Below are positions 33,401 through 44,908 of a stretch of 64,000 nt of DNA, one piece after another. Source of the stretch: Acorus gramineus (lineage: Eukaryota > Streptophyta > Magnoliopsida > Acorales > Acoraceae); assembly GCA_030737835.1 (NCBI GenBank), contig CM060852.1, positions 11,205,603-11,269,602 of the forward strand. Reading direction: 5' to 3'. The translations under genes were made by a program, and so were the position numbers. The stretch's first letter is position 1. Each line of letters starts with the position of its first letter. The notes under the pieces were generated by a model. It saw only the letters and a list, made by a program, of their open reading frames with translations. It made no database searches and was not told the origin of the DNA.

Positions 33401-33799
33401 AAACCTCAATCCCAACATCCAAAATGCAAAACCACGAGTTTCACTCCCCAGAAAAAGCAGTTCCCAAGAATCGATATAGAACACTATTAAAACAACTTTC
33501 AAATCATCAATAAACACATCAAAATCTGCACTGATACGTTTGAAAAATAAAAAAATTCGGAGAACCCATCTTCCAGAATCCCCAAACATCAAATTCCATG
33601 AAAAACCATCTTTCAAAAATGCGATTTTGAACCGAACCCCATAAACGAAAAACCACAAACAAGCAAACGAAACAAAGAAAGATACGGTTTTTACAGCGTA
33701 AGTGGTCGCGGTAGCTCCAATAAGGCCGAAGAGGAAGATCCGCCAAAGCTTCGGCCCCTCCTCTTCTTCCTTCCTCTCCTTCCCTCCCGAATACACCAT
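30497..33799 (-). CDS. Membrane-anchored protein with C-terminal J-domain (DnaJ-like)
   Basis: Seven exons on the minus strand, 5' to 3': 33799-33695, 33346-33305, 32503-32381, 31341-31103, 30889-30853, 30713-30656 and 30573-30497, giving 226 aa. An acidic/basic start (MVYSGGKERKEEEEGPK) leads into a hydrophobic segment, LWRIFLFGLIGATATTYA, probably a membrane anchor. The middle is rich in Trp, Tyr, Arg and Glu (WKTYRTSYNEKAWKRYNHR, QEEIEEEIER). The J-domain occupies about residues 161-222: HYSVIGLD, AFRAKAMEYHPDQNPNN, AKFKDVMTSYEAI. The HPD tripeptide at 193-195 is intact, so it should be able to stimulate an Hsp70. The J-domain sits at the very C-terminus, unlike classical DnaJ proteins. 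ATG 33799 is the first in frame. The exon 3 acceptor was chosen to keep phase. Partner and compartment are unknown. Confidence 0.85.
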
Positions 33800-34488
33800 C
33801 TCTCTCTCTCTCCTAAAGATTTTCCCCCGCCGAATCAATTCCGAAGATCAACAACATCGTCTCCTCGACAGATTTTTTTTCTTCTACTCCGTCCATTCAA
33901 TCAACGGAGATACAGAGTTCCCTCTCCAACAAAGACTTTTGTTTTCAACGTTTTATTTATTATTGTGTGCGCGTGTCATATGGCGACCGGGCAGATCCGG
34001 CATAATGAACGGCAGAGATTCGCTGATGATGAGGTGCATCAATCCAAATAAAATTACACTTCTCACACTGAATAAGCAACAGTCTGCAAACCGACATTTT
34101 TTTTAATATATAATAAATAAATACATGAAGCTCACCTATTAAATATAACAAAATTAAAATATGATAGGTCCAAGTGCTGTGCTGTCCTATTCGCAAGTTT
34201 TTATCTATTTTTTTATTTTATAAAATATCTATTTGTTCATTAAAATATATATTTAAATAAAAATAAAATATAAAACTAATATGTTTTTTATCATTATAAT
34301 ATTACAGTGTATATTGTATTATCACAGTTCCAACCGAGGGATTGCTCATAACATGAACAAGGAGATGTAAAACTGACGTATGTTTGCAATCCAACAAATT
34401 TACTGACATTTTAGCCGGGCAATCCATGAATCAACCATAATTCAATCGAGACACCATCACAGAATTCGCCACATTCCATCATCCAACC
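33800..34488. other. 5' flank of J-domain gene
   Basis: A CT-rich stretch (33800-33815) and the probable 5' UTR and promoter of the minus-strand gene come first, followed by AT-rich DNA. No further gene is seen. Confidence 0.4.
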
Positions 34489-35086
34489 TAAGGGTCATAA
34501 AAAAACCCGCGACCAGAAAGCCCGGCCAGCAAGACCCGGGCATGTAGGGCCAAAGCCTAGCCCGGGCCCATTAGCGAGCTGGCCCGGCCCATTTTTTGGC
34601 GCGTCTAGCTCGGGCAGCCTTTTTGGGCCCGGCCAGCAAGCCCGCCCTAAGTGGGCCCGTTCAGGCTGGCCCGTAGGTCCCGTAGGTCCATGTGGGACAA
34701 TCCAATAAATGAATAACATGTAATTTTTATTTGAATTATGATTGAATTATACAAATTATTGACATTTATGCAGGATGTCAACCTAGTTAGATACATGTAA
34801 TTATTTATTTTTTCAAATAATTAATTCATTTAATATTTTTATTTTAAATATTCAATATATATAAATATTTTTTTTAACATTATACTTTAAATTTTGTGTT
34901 ATTTTAACATTATATACAAATGAGCAATTTAAAATTAAAAAATCAAAAGAAATAAAATGTTTTAAATTTGAGCCCGTGGGCCCGCCCGTGGGCACGAATT
35001 CAGGGGCCCGTGAGGCCCGGGCCCGTGGGCAGGGCCTGGGCCCTGTTTTTTGGCCGCGGGCCGGCCCAGCCCGTTTCCCACCCCTA
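34489..35086. mobile_element. 598-bp non-autonomous hAT-like element with GC-rich subterminal blocks
   Basis: The left end is TAAGGGTCATAAA and the right end CCCACCCCTA, and both lead into blocks of repeated GGCCCG/CCCGGGCCC words (34500-34690 and 34970-35080). The core is AT-rich. The flanks ATCCAACC (34481-34488) and ATCCAATC (35087-35094) agree at 7 of 8 positions. An 8-bp target duplication, short ends and repeated subterminal motifs fit hAT elements. The Pro/Gly-rich open frames inside come from the GC repeats and are not genes. Confidence 0.65.
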
Positions 35087-35139
35087 ATCCAATCCACTAA
35101 TCTTCACTTATGAGTATTAATGGAGGTGCCACATTCTTT

Positions 35140-35375
35140 TCGTAGACTTTTGCAGACTTTCACAAACAGACTCTCATGGACTTTCACAGATTTTCACAGA
35201 CATTTGCAGATTGACTCTTATGGATTTTCATAGACTTTCACAGACTTTTGCAGACTTTCACAAATCACTCTCATGGACTTTCACAGACTTTTGTAGACTT
35301 TCACAAATCACTCTCAGGGACTTTCACAGACTTTCACAGACTTTTACAGACTTTGAGAGATTGACTCCTTTCACA
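35140..35375. repeat. Degenerate short tandem repeat (ACTTTCACAGACTTTTGCAG type)
   Basis: Many imperfect copies of ACTTTCACAGACTTT-like words follow one another, in a higher-order period that includes ACTCTCATGG. The region is low-complexity and non-coding. Confidence 0.75.
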
Positions 35376-35774
35376 TGTGGATTTCTATTAATAAACACAA
35401 AAATATTTTTAGAATTTTAAAATAACAAATAAAGAACTCAAATATTCAAATTCAACATAAATTATTGATACCCAACATAAAATATAATTTAATATAGTAA
35501 ATATCAATCTTTATATATCTGAAATGCATAAATAAAAATATGAAAGGCATGTGATAAAAATCATAAAGTAGATTTGTTAAAAGAAAAAAAGAAGAAATAT
35601 TCACAATGCTGGAATAAAAGTCCATGAGAATCCCACCCATTTGGGTGGGATTTTGAAATGACCTTTTCCTTTATATTTTTCTCTCTAAAGTCCACAAGAA
35701 TCCATCACTTATGAAAGTCTTCACAAATCCTGTTTAAATTGAATAACACATGACAAAATGTCTACCATGAGGAG

Positions 35775-36026
35775 TCTCAATCGAATAACGCTGGACTTTT
35801 TGTCCACGAAATAATGTCTTAATCGAATAACGCTGGACTTTATGTCCACGAAATAATGTCTCAATCGAATAACGCTGGACTTTATGTCCACGAAATAATG
35901 TCTCAATCGAATAACGCTGGACTTTATGTCCACGAAATAATGTCTCAATCGAATAACGCTGGACTTTATGTCTACGAAATAATGTCTCAATCGAATAACG
36001 CTGAACTTTTTGTCCACGAACCAAAG
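35775..36026. repeat. 42-bp tandem repeat, six copies
   Basis: Units start at 35775, 35817, 35859, 35901, 35943 and 35985. Each begins TCTCAATCGAATAACGCTGG and ends CCACGAAATAATG. The inner four are almost identical and the outer two have drifted, as expected for unequal exchange. There are no unique spacers. Because 42 is a multiple of three, repetitive open frames appear on the minus strand. Confidence 0.95.
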
Positions 36027-36612
36027 TCCTGATTGAAAAACACAAGATTTACAAATCCACGAGCATGGACATTTTGTCCATGAAAATCCTAATTGACTAC
36101 CCCCCTATAAAGATCACATGAGCCACTCCGTGATGGTATGGTATTTTTTTTTTTCAAATTATTTCCCAACTTCTTTGTTGAAATTAAAACAAAAAATGTT
36201 ATACTGCTAAAAATCCAAGTTTTATTTTTTGTTTGTTTTAAAAAAATGTTAAGAACAATCTGGCATACAATTTCCATGTGTTTTATTTTTTTAAGATGTA
36301 TATTTTGTATAATAAGCAAGTGTCTTCATAAAAAAAAAAAAAATACTTACAGAGCTTACATATTGCATGTAACAAATCAGTGTACCTTGTTGACTTCAGA
36401 ACTACAAATAATGACTGCATGTAATAATGTATGTTTTATTACACATTTTATGCGTTTTCTTCCAAAAAAAAAAAAAAAACATTTGAGAAGTTGTAAAAAC
36501 AAGGTAGCTTTTAGAAAAACCAGCATTTGGATCTCACATTCAAAGGGGGCCATAAACTAACTATATAAAATGAAGATTAAAGAAATAAAATTATAAATAC
36601 CTAATCAAGAGT
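36027..36612. other. AT-rich spacer with poly(A) and poly(T) runs
   Basis: Homopolymer runs lie at about 36147-36156, 36330-36343 and 36463-36479. There are no genes or bounded elements. Confidence 0.4.
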
Positions 36613-36625
36613 CATATTATACATC

Positions 36626-36923
36626 CCCATGGCTTTACACCGGTGGATAAGGACGTCGGCCCTGTTGGGCTTCCCTGGTGGATAAGGATGGCAAGAATGG
36701 ACAACAAAAGTTAACAGCCCTGTTAGGCTTGGGTTAGTTGAACTCCAGCCCACTGTTTGCCAACAACACAGCCCTATGGGCTATGTGTCCTGGTGTGGCG
36801 TTTGGTGTTTGTAGTCGCTTTTCGGGGACTGTAGTTTGTAATCACCCAATGGGGTTTATGTAACTCTGTTTTGGTTACATAGCCTTTCTACAAAAAAAAA
36901 AAGAAAATGAAAAAAAAGTCTTA
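36626..36923 (+). mobile_element. Poly(A)-tailed retroposon with target-site duplication
   Basis: The 298-bp insert ends in a long A-rich tail (from about 36890). It is flanked by CATATTATACATC (36613-36625) and CATATTCTACATC (36924-36936), which match at 12 of 13 positions. A tail plus a target duplication of this size indicates LINE-driven retroposition. No clear tRNA-type A and B boxes were found, so it may be a SINE of another type or the 3' end of a LINE. Confidence 0.6.
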
Positions 36924-37428
36924 CATATTCTACATCTATGCAAGCATGCAACGTAGCTGAACAACAAAATTCATGGCAAGCCCTTTATCCCCCTCCGATC
37001 TGGAGGATCCAAACAGTCATTTCAACAACAATGGAATAAGGTTTCAAACTTAATTTACTTAATTTGGTAACAGCGGGTAACACAGTCGCATAAATTTATA
37101 ATATAAGCACACAATGCGAAGCAGAGAATTGAGCACCAAACAGGGATCATATAATTTTTTCCACAGTAAACAATATCTGGTCACCTGATTACAAAACAAA
37201 ATTGATTTGTCAGCCTCTTTGTTTTACTTTTCCACTGTTTATAAGAACACTGCACAAAATTTGAATCCCCAAGGCAACCGCAGATAGAATACCTCATCTG
37301 ACTCCCAACAAATCAGAATTAGTATAAAAAACAACACTGTTATCAGAAAGCCTGTATGTGAATATGTGATAGTCATTGTGGTCTGTAAAAACTGGAAGAT
37401 ACAGCTCAACAGACCTGGCGACGTGCGG

Positions 37429-40400
37429 TCACTGCTCCACATGGTAATCAGTCTCATCATATATCTCCTCCTATGGCACATGAAAACCAACATCAATATA
37501 AGATATTTCACAAAGGGGTTGGGGGGTCTAATATGATTTACCTGCAACAGCTCCTCAATCACATCTTCCATTGTTATGATACCTATGGCTTCCTTGTCTT
37601 CGGCAAGCATGGGAAAAGACTCTTCATTGATTTGGAGTACATCCATGGACTTCTTACTTCGATAATTGCCTCTGCTACTGGGGTTCTGTAAATTGGAAGG
37701 TAAGCTTTTTGACTTGTTAAGAGACCTCTTGCTCCTCAGGCTTCTCTCCTGAGGGGGTCTTTCATAGTCAACATCCACCTGAACCTCCCTCCCACGATCT
37801 GTACAATAGAGTAGAAGACAGAACACTCATCAAATCCTATGGAAATGTTGCTTTCCACCAGAGAAAAAGAATGAAACTCGGAAAAGCCACACCTAGGCCA
37901 CTCAACAGAACTATCTTAATCAGCGCTCTTACCATCCACTGGGTTGTTGTTGCTCATCTGATGTGTGACTGTTTCTTTCATGACAACAGCGATGTGGCTG
38001 TGGCCCTTCTGAAATTCATTCAGTATGTCATAAAGAGGCATGCTTTCACCCACCCTACAAAGCAAGATAAACTTCAATTTTCACTCAACAAGAGGGAAAG
38101 AGAGATACAGAGATCCATGTTTAACTCATATTTCAAACAATTAAGATTGTGGTGAAGCCATACATTTGAAACACTTGCCTATCAAAAAGAAGATGGAAAA
38201 AAAAAACGATGATTAATAACAGAAATTGCAACCATGAGGTCTTGGGTTCAAGTCCCATCACTTACCTATATATAAAAGCCACGAAAACAATGCTAAACTA
38301 AGCATGACAAACAATTTCAAATCCTGATACTACAAATACATCTAAAATAAATCTAAATAAAATCATAATAACCGGGAAAAAAATCGTAATGTCAGCAGTG
38401 CCTACTCAAGCAGATGTGAAATCCCATTGTTGTGTAACTCATTCTTCATGTTCCTCATCAAGGAGACTAGCTTATTATACATAATTTTTTTTATCCAGTC
38501 AACCTTTATAAACTAACTCTTGGACCACATTGCTACTCAACAGAGGGATGTCCACAGTAGAGGGGAAAATGTAGTTCCAAACAAGGTACATGCTTTTTCC
38601 CTTGTGATAAATTATTAACCCAACGTATGCATGTATACGGTTCTTGGATGCATCTTGCTGCACTCAAATTTGACTTCATTTCTTAAATGAGAGAAAATGG
38701 AGGTTTCAAGAGTCAAGTTATACAACTCCATGTTCAAGGATTTGTTGGTTCCTGTGAACTACTTATCATACCATGGAATCTTGCGGATGGTGACACTCTT
38801 AATGGGAACCTCATCTACAGGATGAATTGTCAGCAAGTTCTTCACCTACAATTTGCAAGAGAAGAAATTTCAGGGAACTTAAGAATGGCTGGTAAAAAGA
38901 TCAGAGTTTGACTAGTATCAAGAAAGGGAGAAGAGATGAATACAATAGCCATAGATAATATGAACACAATATGACATCATCTGGATGAACTTTTCCATCA
39001 AAAAGACCAACTATTATATATGCAACCAAAATCTTCCCCTTAGTATTTCATAATTCCATTCAGACCCTATAAATGCAAAGCTTCTCCTAATTAAGCAGAC
39101 AAAGAAGCAATCAAGGTTGATCCTCTGTGAATCTCTTGCCTGTTATAAAAACTAACCAGGTACAGAAAGTAGACAAATACTAGTGTTGCACTAAGATATA
39201 AAAGTATAGATGGTATAGGTTGATGCAGAGGGTGACTAAAACAGAATGGCAGTTTATTTAGGTGTTACATGCATTTTCTCGGGGGAACTACTCCTGATAT
39301 GAAAAAGACAAAATGGTTTAAAGTTTAAACATTCAGAAAAGATTCAAAGATCAAGTTAATTGCAGTGTGAGGGCACTATATAGGGCATACAGCCTACGTT
39401 GAAGGGAGGTGAGGACGGGTGCAGAACTTCAAAAAGGAGGGTGTGGTGTGCATGGGTTTTATTTTTTCTATAGCATAAGGCCATGATTCATATCTCTCTG
39501 GTTAGCTTCATAATATACAAATTATGAAGCTTTAATGCACTTGTACACACAGAATGATTTGTACATTTACCCCTTTTTGTTACATTTTTTTTATTTTGGT
39601 AAATTTCATTTATTTGGTTAAGCATGGAAAACTTTCACTGACTTGCAGTGAACAATTACCAATTTGCTTCTTTTTCCTTTCTTTACTAATTAGTCAGAAG
39701 AGACAAAGATCAACTAAATATACTACCTTCCAGTTATAAAATTTAAATGGTATAGTTATCTCATCCAAACGATAGGGACCTTATAATAGAGTAACATACA
39801 AGGTGCATGGAGCAAATAGTAGAAAGAACCAGTTGTTTTGTCAACAAAATACTAGAAAGGAGAGAATATGCAAGGGACACTGAATGAAATATCATAGTTC
39901 GTATCACAAAAGCATATTGATATTTTGAAAACAAGATTAACAATCAAGACCTAAGAGCAGATGTACCAGGATAAGCCCAATGATATTTGTTTGTTTCTCA
40001 TAATAAACCGGCACTCTGCTATGTCCTTTATCCATGATCAACTTCAACAAATCCCTGTCATTATAAGTATTTTATGAAGGACAATATAAACATTCTTCTC
40101 CTTCCCCATGCACAAGCATATTACCTATCAAGTTTTGAATTAATATCAATTGAAAATGTCTCAGATATAGGATGCATGGCATCTCTGGCCGTCTTCTCCG
40201 TTAGTTCAAGTGCTCCAGCAATGATTGTTGTCTCATCATGTGTCAGTTCCCCACCTTTTCCAGCCTGCTCAATATAAGAGGAGCAATAAACAAGGAAGTG
40301 GATCAACCAATTCAAAGTAAGATCAAAGCCAGCACTTGGAGAAAGCAAAACCAGGAAGAACAAAAACAAAAATGAAGCCAAGTTTGTTGAGCAGTCAAAT

Positions 40401-41461
40401 CCATGCACGAAATATAACAAAAATGCATCACTAAAATGATTAATTGTCTGAATTCTATTCAATGCCCAAATAAAGAACTCACCTCATTCCCATGAAAATC
40501 AACTAGAGTCTTCAGCTCTGCTCTGCGGAAAAGTGGCGCGTGTCCATTCCCCAGCAAATAGTCCAACAGCTGAAGTCCATAAGAAAATCATGACAATTCA
40601 AAAACCCAATATGAACACATGATAGGGATAAAAAGGAGTAAAGGACAATAGAAACGTAGACATTCCAGTGCAGAAGAGCTATCACTCCCTAGAAAACCTA
40701 TGGTTTAGACTTCAGACTGGTAAGTGATAAAAAATTCACCTTGCTTATTGGATATGCAACAGGGTAGCAAATCCAAACAAGTACCCGGACCATCGGGGCC
40801 AATGCTGACCCAATAGCCAAGCCATGTTGTGAACATACGGATTGGGGTATAATCTGTTGATATAAAAAACATCAAATCAATTATAAAATAGTTCCCCACT
40901 ATGAGGAGCTTTATCTGCCACATAAAAGAAGAAAACTTCACACCTCACCAAACAGTAGTATCAATGTCACAGATATGAGGATCGCGCCCCACGCCGTCAC
41001 GATGCTGTCTAGAAAAATGGGGAGGGCCTAAAATCAAGCAAAACAAAATTCAAGTTCTGATCTTTCTCTACAATTCAACCTCAAAAGCCACAAATTCTTC
41101 CAAACCCCGTACCTCCATCGCGGCGGCATTGAATATAAGCAGCGTGCAAAGCAACAAATGCTGCCTCTCCACGACAGGCAGTATCTTCGCTGCCATAAGC
41201 AACCAGTGCAACATAAACACGCATATCTAAACCCTAATTTCACTCTCCACACAAGCAATGGACGTTGCCGGACACGGCGATACCTGCGTGGAGGCGGTCC
41301 TGGGGGGTCCCGGACTTGGCGAGGACCTCGAGATCGACGAGGCTGAGCGACATGAGACCGAGAGTGAGCCCCGACATGAGACCCGCGAAGAGGACCAGAA
41401 ACGCCACGATCGCTATGCTTATGAAGAACGCCGGCTCGCAACACTTGTGATCCACCGCCAT
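37429..41461 (-). CDS. DUF21 and CBS-pair membrane protein (plant CNNM/MGR-like)
   Basis: Eleven exons on the minus strand, 5' to 3': 41461-41284, 41189-41113, 41027-40944, 40853-40740, 40569-40483, 40264-40125, 40054-39967, 38845-38772, 38054-37933, 37798-37542 and 37470-37429, giving 420 aa. The DUF21 transmembrane domain covers about residues 10-180 with several hydrophobic helices ([59 protein letters not shown]). The CBS pair follows from about 205 ([64 protein letters not shown]). The tail [13 protein letters not shown] ends the protein. This family is related to CNNM/CorC magnesium transporters, and plant members have been described as Mg2+ release (MGR) proteins. Transport of Mg2+ by this copy is inferred. 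Intron 7 (38846-39966) is the longest. Confidence 0.92.
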
Positions 41462-41721
41462 CTCTGTAAGAAACCCTAAAAAAATGCCAAATCAAAACGG
41501 AATCGCCGATTCTGTTGGGAAGAGGACGTGATCTCTGACGCGCGCGAGAGATAGATAGAGAGAGAGAGGGATTGTTTGTGCGTCGTCCGAGTCCGGTTGT
41601 CGACGGCGGCGGAGGTGGGGTTTCCGGTGATCGAAGTGACACGTGTCGCTCTGAGGGGGGACAGGGAGGAGGAGGTGGCGTTTGCAAGGAATGCGAAAGG
41701 CGGGGTTTTTATTCCTTCCCT

Positions 41722-41732
41722 CCACTATATGG
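41722..41732 (-). promoter_or_regulatory. TATA-like box of DUF21/CBS gene
   Basis: The minus strand reads CCATATAGTGG, about 265 bp upstream of the ATG at 41461. It is the only TATA-like string in the otherwise GC- and GA-rich leader region (41465-41700). The assignment is tentative. Confidence 0.3.
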
Positions 41733-42384
41733 TTTGACGGTTTTGGACTGGAGTGTTTGGGGAAATGACGGTGGTGTCCCGATAACGATAAGAGTGACTG
41801 AGGTTGTTGGGCCTGTTTGAGTGTGATCTGTGAATGAGGAATTTTGTGCAATCCATGTGTCATACTGTGGTATGTTTGTGGGTCCCGCAAAAAGTAGACG
41901 GTTACTTTGTCTTTGGTGGGCCCAGTCTCTATTAATCCAGACCGTCCGATCTCTCTAAATACTATTTGGATGGGTTGATTTTTCCAGTGACGACTTGCCT
42001 CGTATTATTATGAGGGTATAGATTTTAATCATCTAATTTTTCTATCATTCAAAAATTTATACAGTAAATGGGCCTACGATACCAGGTATAGTTTTTATAC
42101 GTTTTTTAAAAAAAATATATATTTATATAACAAATTATATATTTTAATAAAAATATAATATATAATCCAATGAATTATATAAACCTATTTATAAAAAAAA
42201 TCACAAATTTTGTTTAACAAGTTATGTATTATATGTGAAACTCTATATGTTTATTTTTATATTATAAAATCTTAAAGTCCATTAGTAGAGAAGTGCTAAA
42301 TATATATTGAAATTAAAAACTAAAAATAGTGAAACTTATACTTTATAAGGTTGGATTTTTTATTTTTAAATTCTCATAAATTAT

Positions 42385-42632
42385 ATGATTTAATGATCGA
42401 TGTTTTATTTATTCATATTTAGGTTTATGTCCCCATATTTAAAGGATATGTTTTTTTTAGTCCTTCCCATGAACTAAAATGAAAATCAAATAATTTAATA
42501 ATATGTCAATCCCAGTTACTAATAAGAAACATACCATTTAATTCTAAAAACTTAAATCTAAATGTAAAGAAGTGAAGGATTGATTATTAAATCATATAGT
42601 TTACACTTTACATGAACTAAAAAATAAAAAAC
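42385..42632. mobile_element. Decayed palindromic MITE, family shared with 51498
   Basis: A TTTAAAGGATATGTTTTTTT segment followed by AGTCCTTCCCATGAACTAAAA, and the far end AAGAAGTGAAGGATTGAT, align with the element at 51498-51730. The two halves are roughly inverted copies of one another. The ends are too eroded to show a target duplication. Confidence 0.5.
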
Positions 42633-43795
42633 CCTATTAAGTTTTATAATGCACCAGCAAAGAACTGTAGATATATAAATAAATAAAAATCCAAGGCATT
42701 CTTCGATTTTAATTTTTTTTCCAAAAAGATTGTGTATACTGCTACTTTCACACTTTGGATTGGTTGGGGTTGCGTGGAATATGTTTTGGTGGCCTTATGT
42801 GTCCATTCATTGTACTCATCAGATACTATTATGCCCCCAGTTGGCCACATTTTTTGTGATGGATTCTTGATAACAATGTGCTCTCCTATTCACGAGAAAA
42901 AAAAAGAAAGAATATCATCTTTTCATGATCATGTTGGCACATCTGAGAGGACCTCTTTAAATGTAGAAGCTATAATTATTTTTATATTTTTATTTTTGCT
43001 TCTTATTTTATCGTTCTTTCCCTCTATTTATAAAATTACATTTTGATGGAAAGGAATTATGTAAAACAAATTCAATTTCAAATTTAAAAATTATTCAAAT
43101 TTTTTTGTGACAAAAATTGTAAAAAATTTGCATGAATAGTAGTCTCATTTTCTAAATGGAAACTGATACGTCTGTCGCGGGAAAGCACACACCGTTTTTT
43201 AAAATTTTAAACTCTTGCATTGAAAATACATATAGTTATATGAAATAAATTATATATCGAGATACAATAATATATATTATTAAATTTTTTATTACTTCGT
43301 ATACTATCATACACTATGATAATACAGTATATGCTATCATAATGTATAAGATTGAAAAAAAATTACAAAACAAACTGAATTTATCAATCGCTTTTTTCCA
43401 AATTTGAATGCCATATTTCCATATTAGGAAGCCCCTTGTGTAGCTCGAATTGCGGTTTACAAGAAATGTTATATGAAATAAAGTACACATTGTGACTTGT
43501 GAGAGTGGAGATATGGGTCGTGTCATAGGGAATTTTAGTAATTCTTAGTGGCTTTCACATAACCAAGAAGAAGCACATGGCTCTTAATGTGCTACCAATC
43601 AGATGTGTGGCTATTAAGTTTCTGTGTATGCACTGATGAAATAGTTTTGATGCTCATTAGTTCAAAGCTTAGTCTAGTTTTGCATTATCAGTCAGAGATT
43701 CAGTTACACTAAATGTAGATTCAAGTCTTCGGACATCTGCATTAGACGCAGTACCTTGTGGGATAGAACTCGTTGGTATTTTTGAAACTTATTCC
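42633..43795. other. Gene-free AT-rich interval
   Basis: About 43240-43345 carries the dispersed ACTATGATAATACAGTATAT-type repeat also seen near 3400, 44950 and 63850. Nothing else is recognised, and short open frames lack any signature. Confidence 0.4.
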
Positions 43796-44908
43796 TATGT
43801 TGGTTTTTGAAAGAGTTTTTTGAAAAATAAAATTTCAAAATTATATAATTGGTGTAGAAATACATATCGATATATTTACTCAAACTTTAGTCACTCACTT
43901 GATTTCAAATAATCATCAATTAACTAAGTATAGGGCTTGGATATAATATAGATAAATGCTATATATATAGATGTGTAATACTTGACATGTGGATATACAC
44001 TTTGGCATGATTAATGTATTTTGGCAAATGGAATATGTACATTAGACTCTAGTTTTAGGATTAAATATGAAAGGTTCATGTGTGTATAATTTCTAAATGG
44101 ACCTTGGTTGGAATGAATCTATATTTAATTTCATAATTACAGGGTCGGCCATAAGGTAAGGCCACCAAAGCAATTGCCTAGGGCCTCCCATCCAAGGAGA
44201 GCATCAATCATCTGATCAATGGAATTTAAAAAATGAATGGCCAGGTCCAATAAAAAAAAAGAAGAATTTGTGGCTCTCAAAATATTCTCTCACTTTAACA
44301 TCCCTAAAATCAAGCTTAAAATCTTTCCCCTCCACAAATCTCTCCAACAAATATAAAATTTAAATTTTACACCCTCTGTATTTTTTTATTATTACAATTT
44401 TCTCATTCTATTAAAAAATTATTATTTTTATGACTTTTTATGTGAATATAATAATATAGAAGATTGTAATTTAAATAATTTTATAATATTGTGTATCTAT
44501 TTTGTAATATTTATAGCTTAAAATAAAATTATGTGTAATATTCTAACAATTTATATTTTTATAAAAAAATATATATGGGGTCCACTTTGAAAATTTGTCT
44601 AGGGCCCAACAAAAAAATTTAATTCTCAAAGGCGACCCTGCATAATTAGTGTTTAATATACACATATTCTATCTGTCAAAATACATGAATCATGCTAAAG
44701 TCCATATCCACATGTCAAGTACTACACATCTATATATATATAGTCTTTGTTCATATGATATTCAAACCCTATACTTAATTAATCGATGATTATTTAAAAT
44801 CAAGTAAGTGACTAAAGTTTAAGTAAATATATTAATATGTATTTCTATACCAATTATATAATTTTAAAAATTTATTTTTTAAAAAACTCTTTAAAAAACC
44901 AACACATA
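43796..44908. mobile_element. Long inverted-repeat (foldback) element
   Basis: Arms of about 260 bp, 43796-44055 and 44655-44908, are reverse complements with roughly 85-90% identity by eye. Examples are TATGTTGGTTTTTGAAAGAG on the left against the right end read in reverse, and the shared words AAACTTTAGTCACT and ACTTGACATGTGGATAT. The loop holds a separate hAT element (44140-44640). Without that insert the structure is a hairpin of about 600 bp. It has no coding capacity. Confidence 0.8.
44140..44640. mobile_element. 501-bp non-autonomous hAT element nested in the hairpin loop
   Basis: It begins CAGGGTCGGCC and ends GGCGACCCTG, inverted ends typical of hAT elements. It is flanked by perfect 8-bp duplications CATAATTA (44132-44139 and 44641-44648). 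Subterminal words TAGGGCC and AGGGCCC occur on both sides. There is no reading frame. It must have inserted after the surrounding foldback element. Confidence 0.88.

Noticed and set aside
33800..33838. N-terminal extension of the J-domain protein to 33838
   Set aside because: The codon there is TTG. ATG 33799 is the first ATG and directly precedes the acidic/basic start.
34495..35097. Pro/Gly/Arg-rich minus-strand open frames
   Set aside because: They lie in the GC-rich subterminal repeats of a hAT-like element. There is no family signature and the reading comes from GGCCCG words.
35775..36026. Regular short repeats resembling a CRISPR array
   Set aside because: Units are directly adjacent with no unique spacers, and the genome is a plant nuclear genome.
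35721..36045. Two overlapping repetitive minus-strand open frames (SSVIRLRHYFVD-type repeats)
   Set aside because: They are the translation of the 42-bp tandem array. The unit length is divisible by three, so the frame stays open without selection.
41034..41890. Long Pro/Arg-rich open frames around the first exons of the DUF21/CBS gene
   Set aside because: They are other frames of real exons and the GC-rich leader. The DUF21 frame gives the conserved protein.
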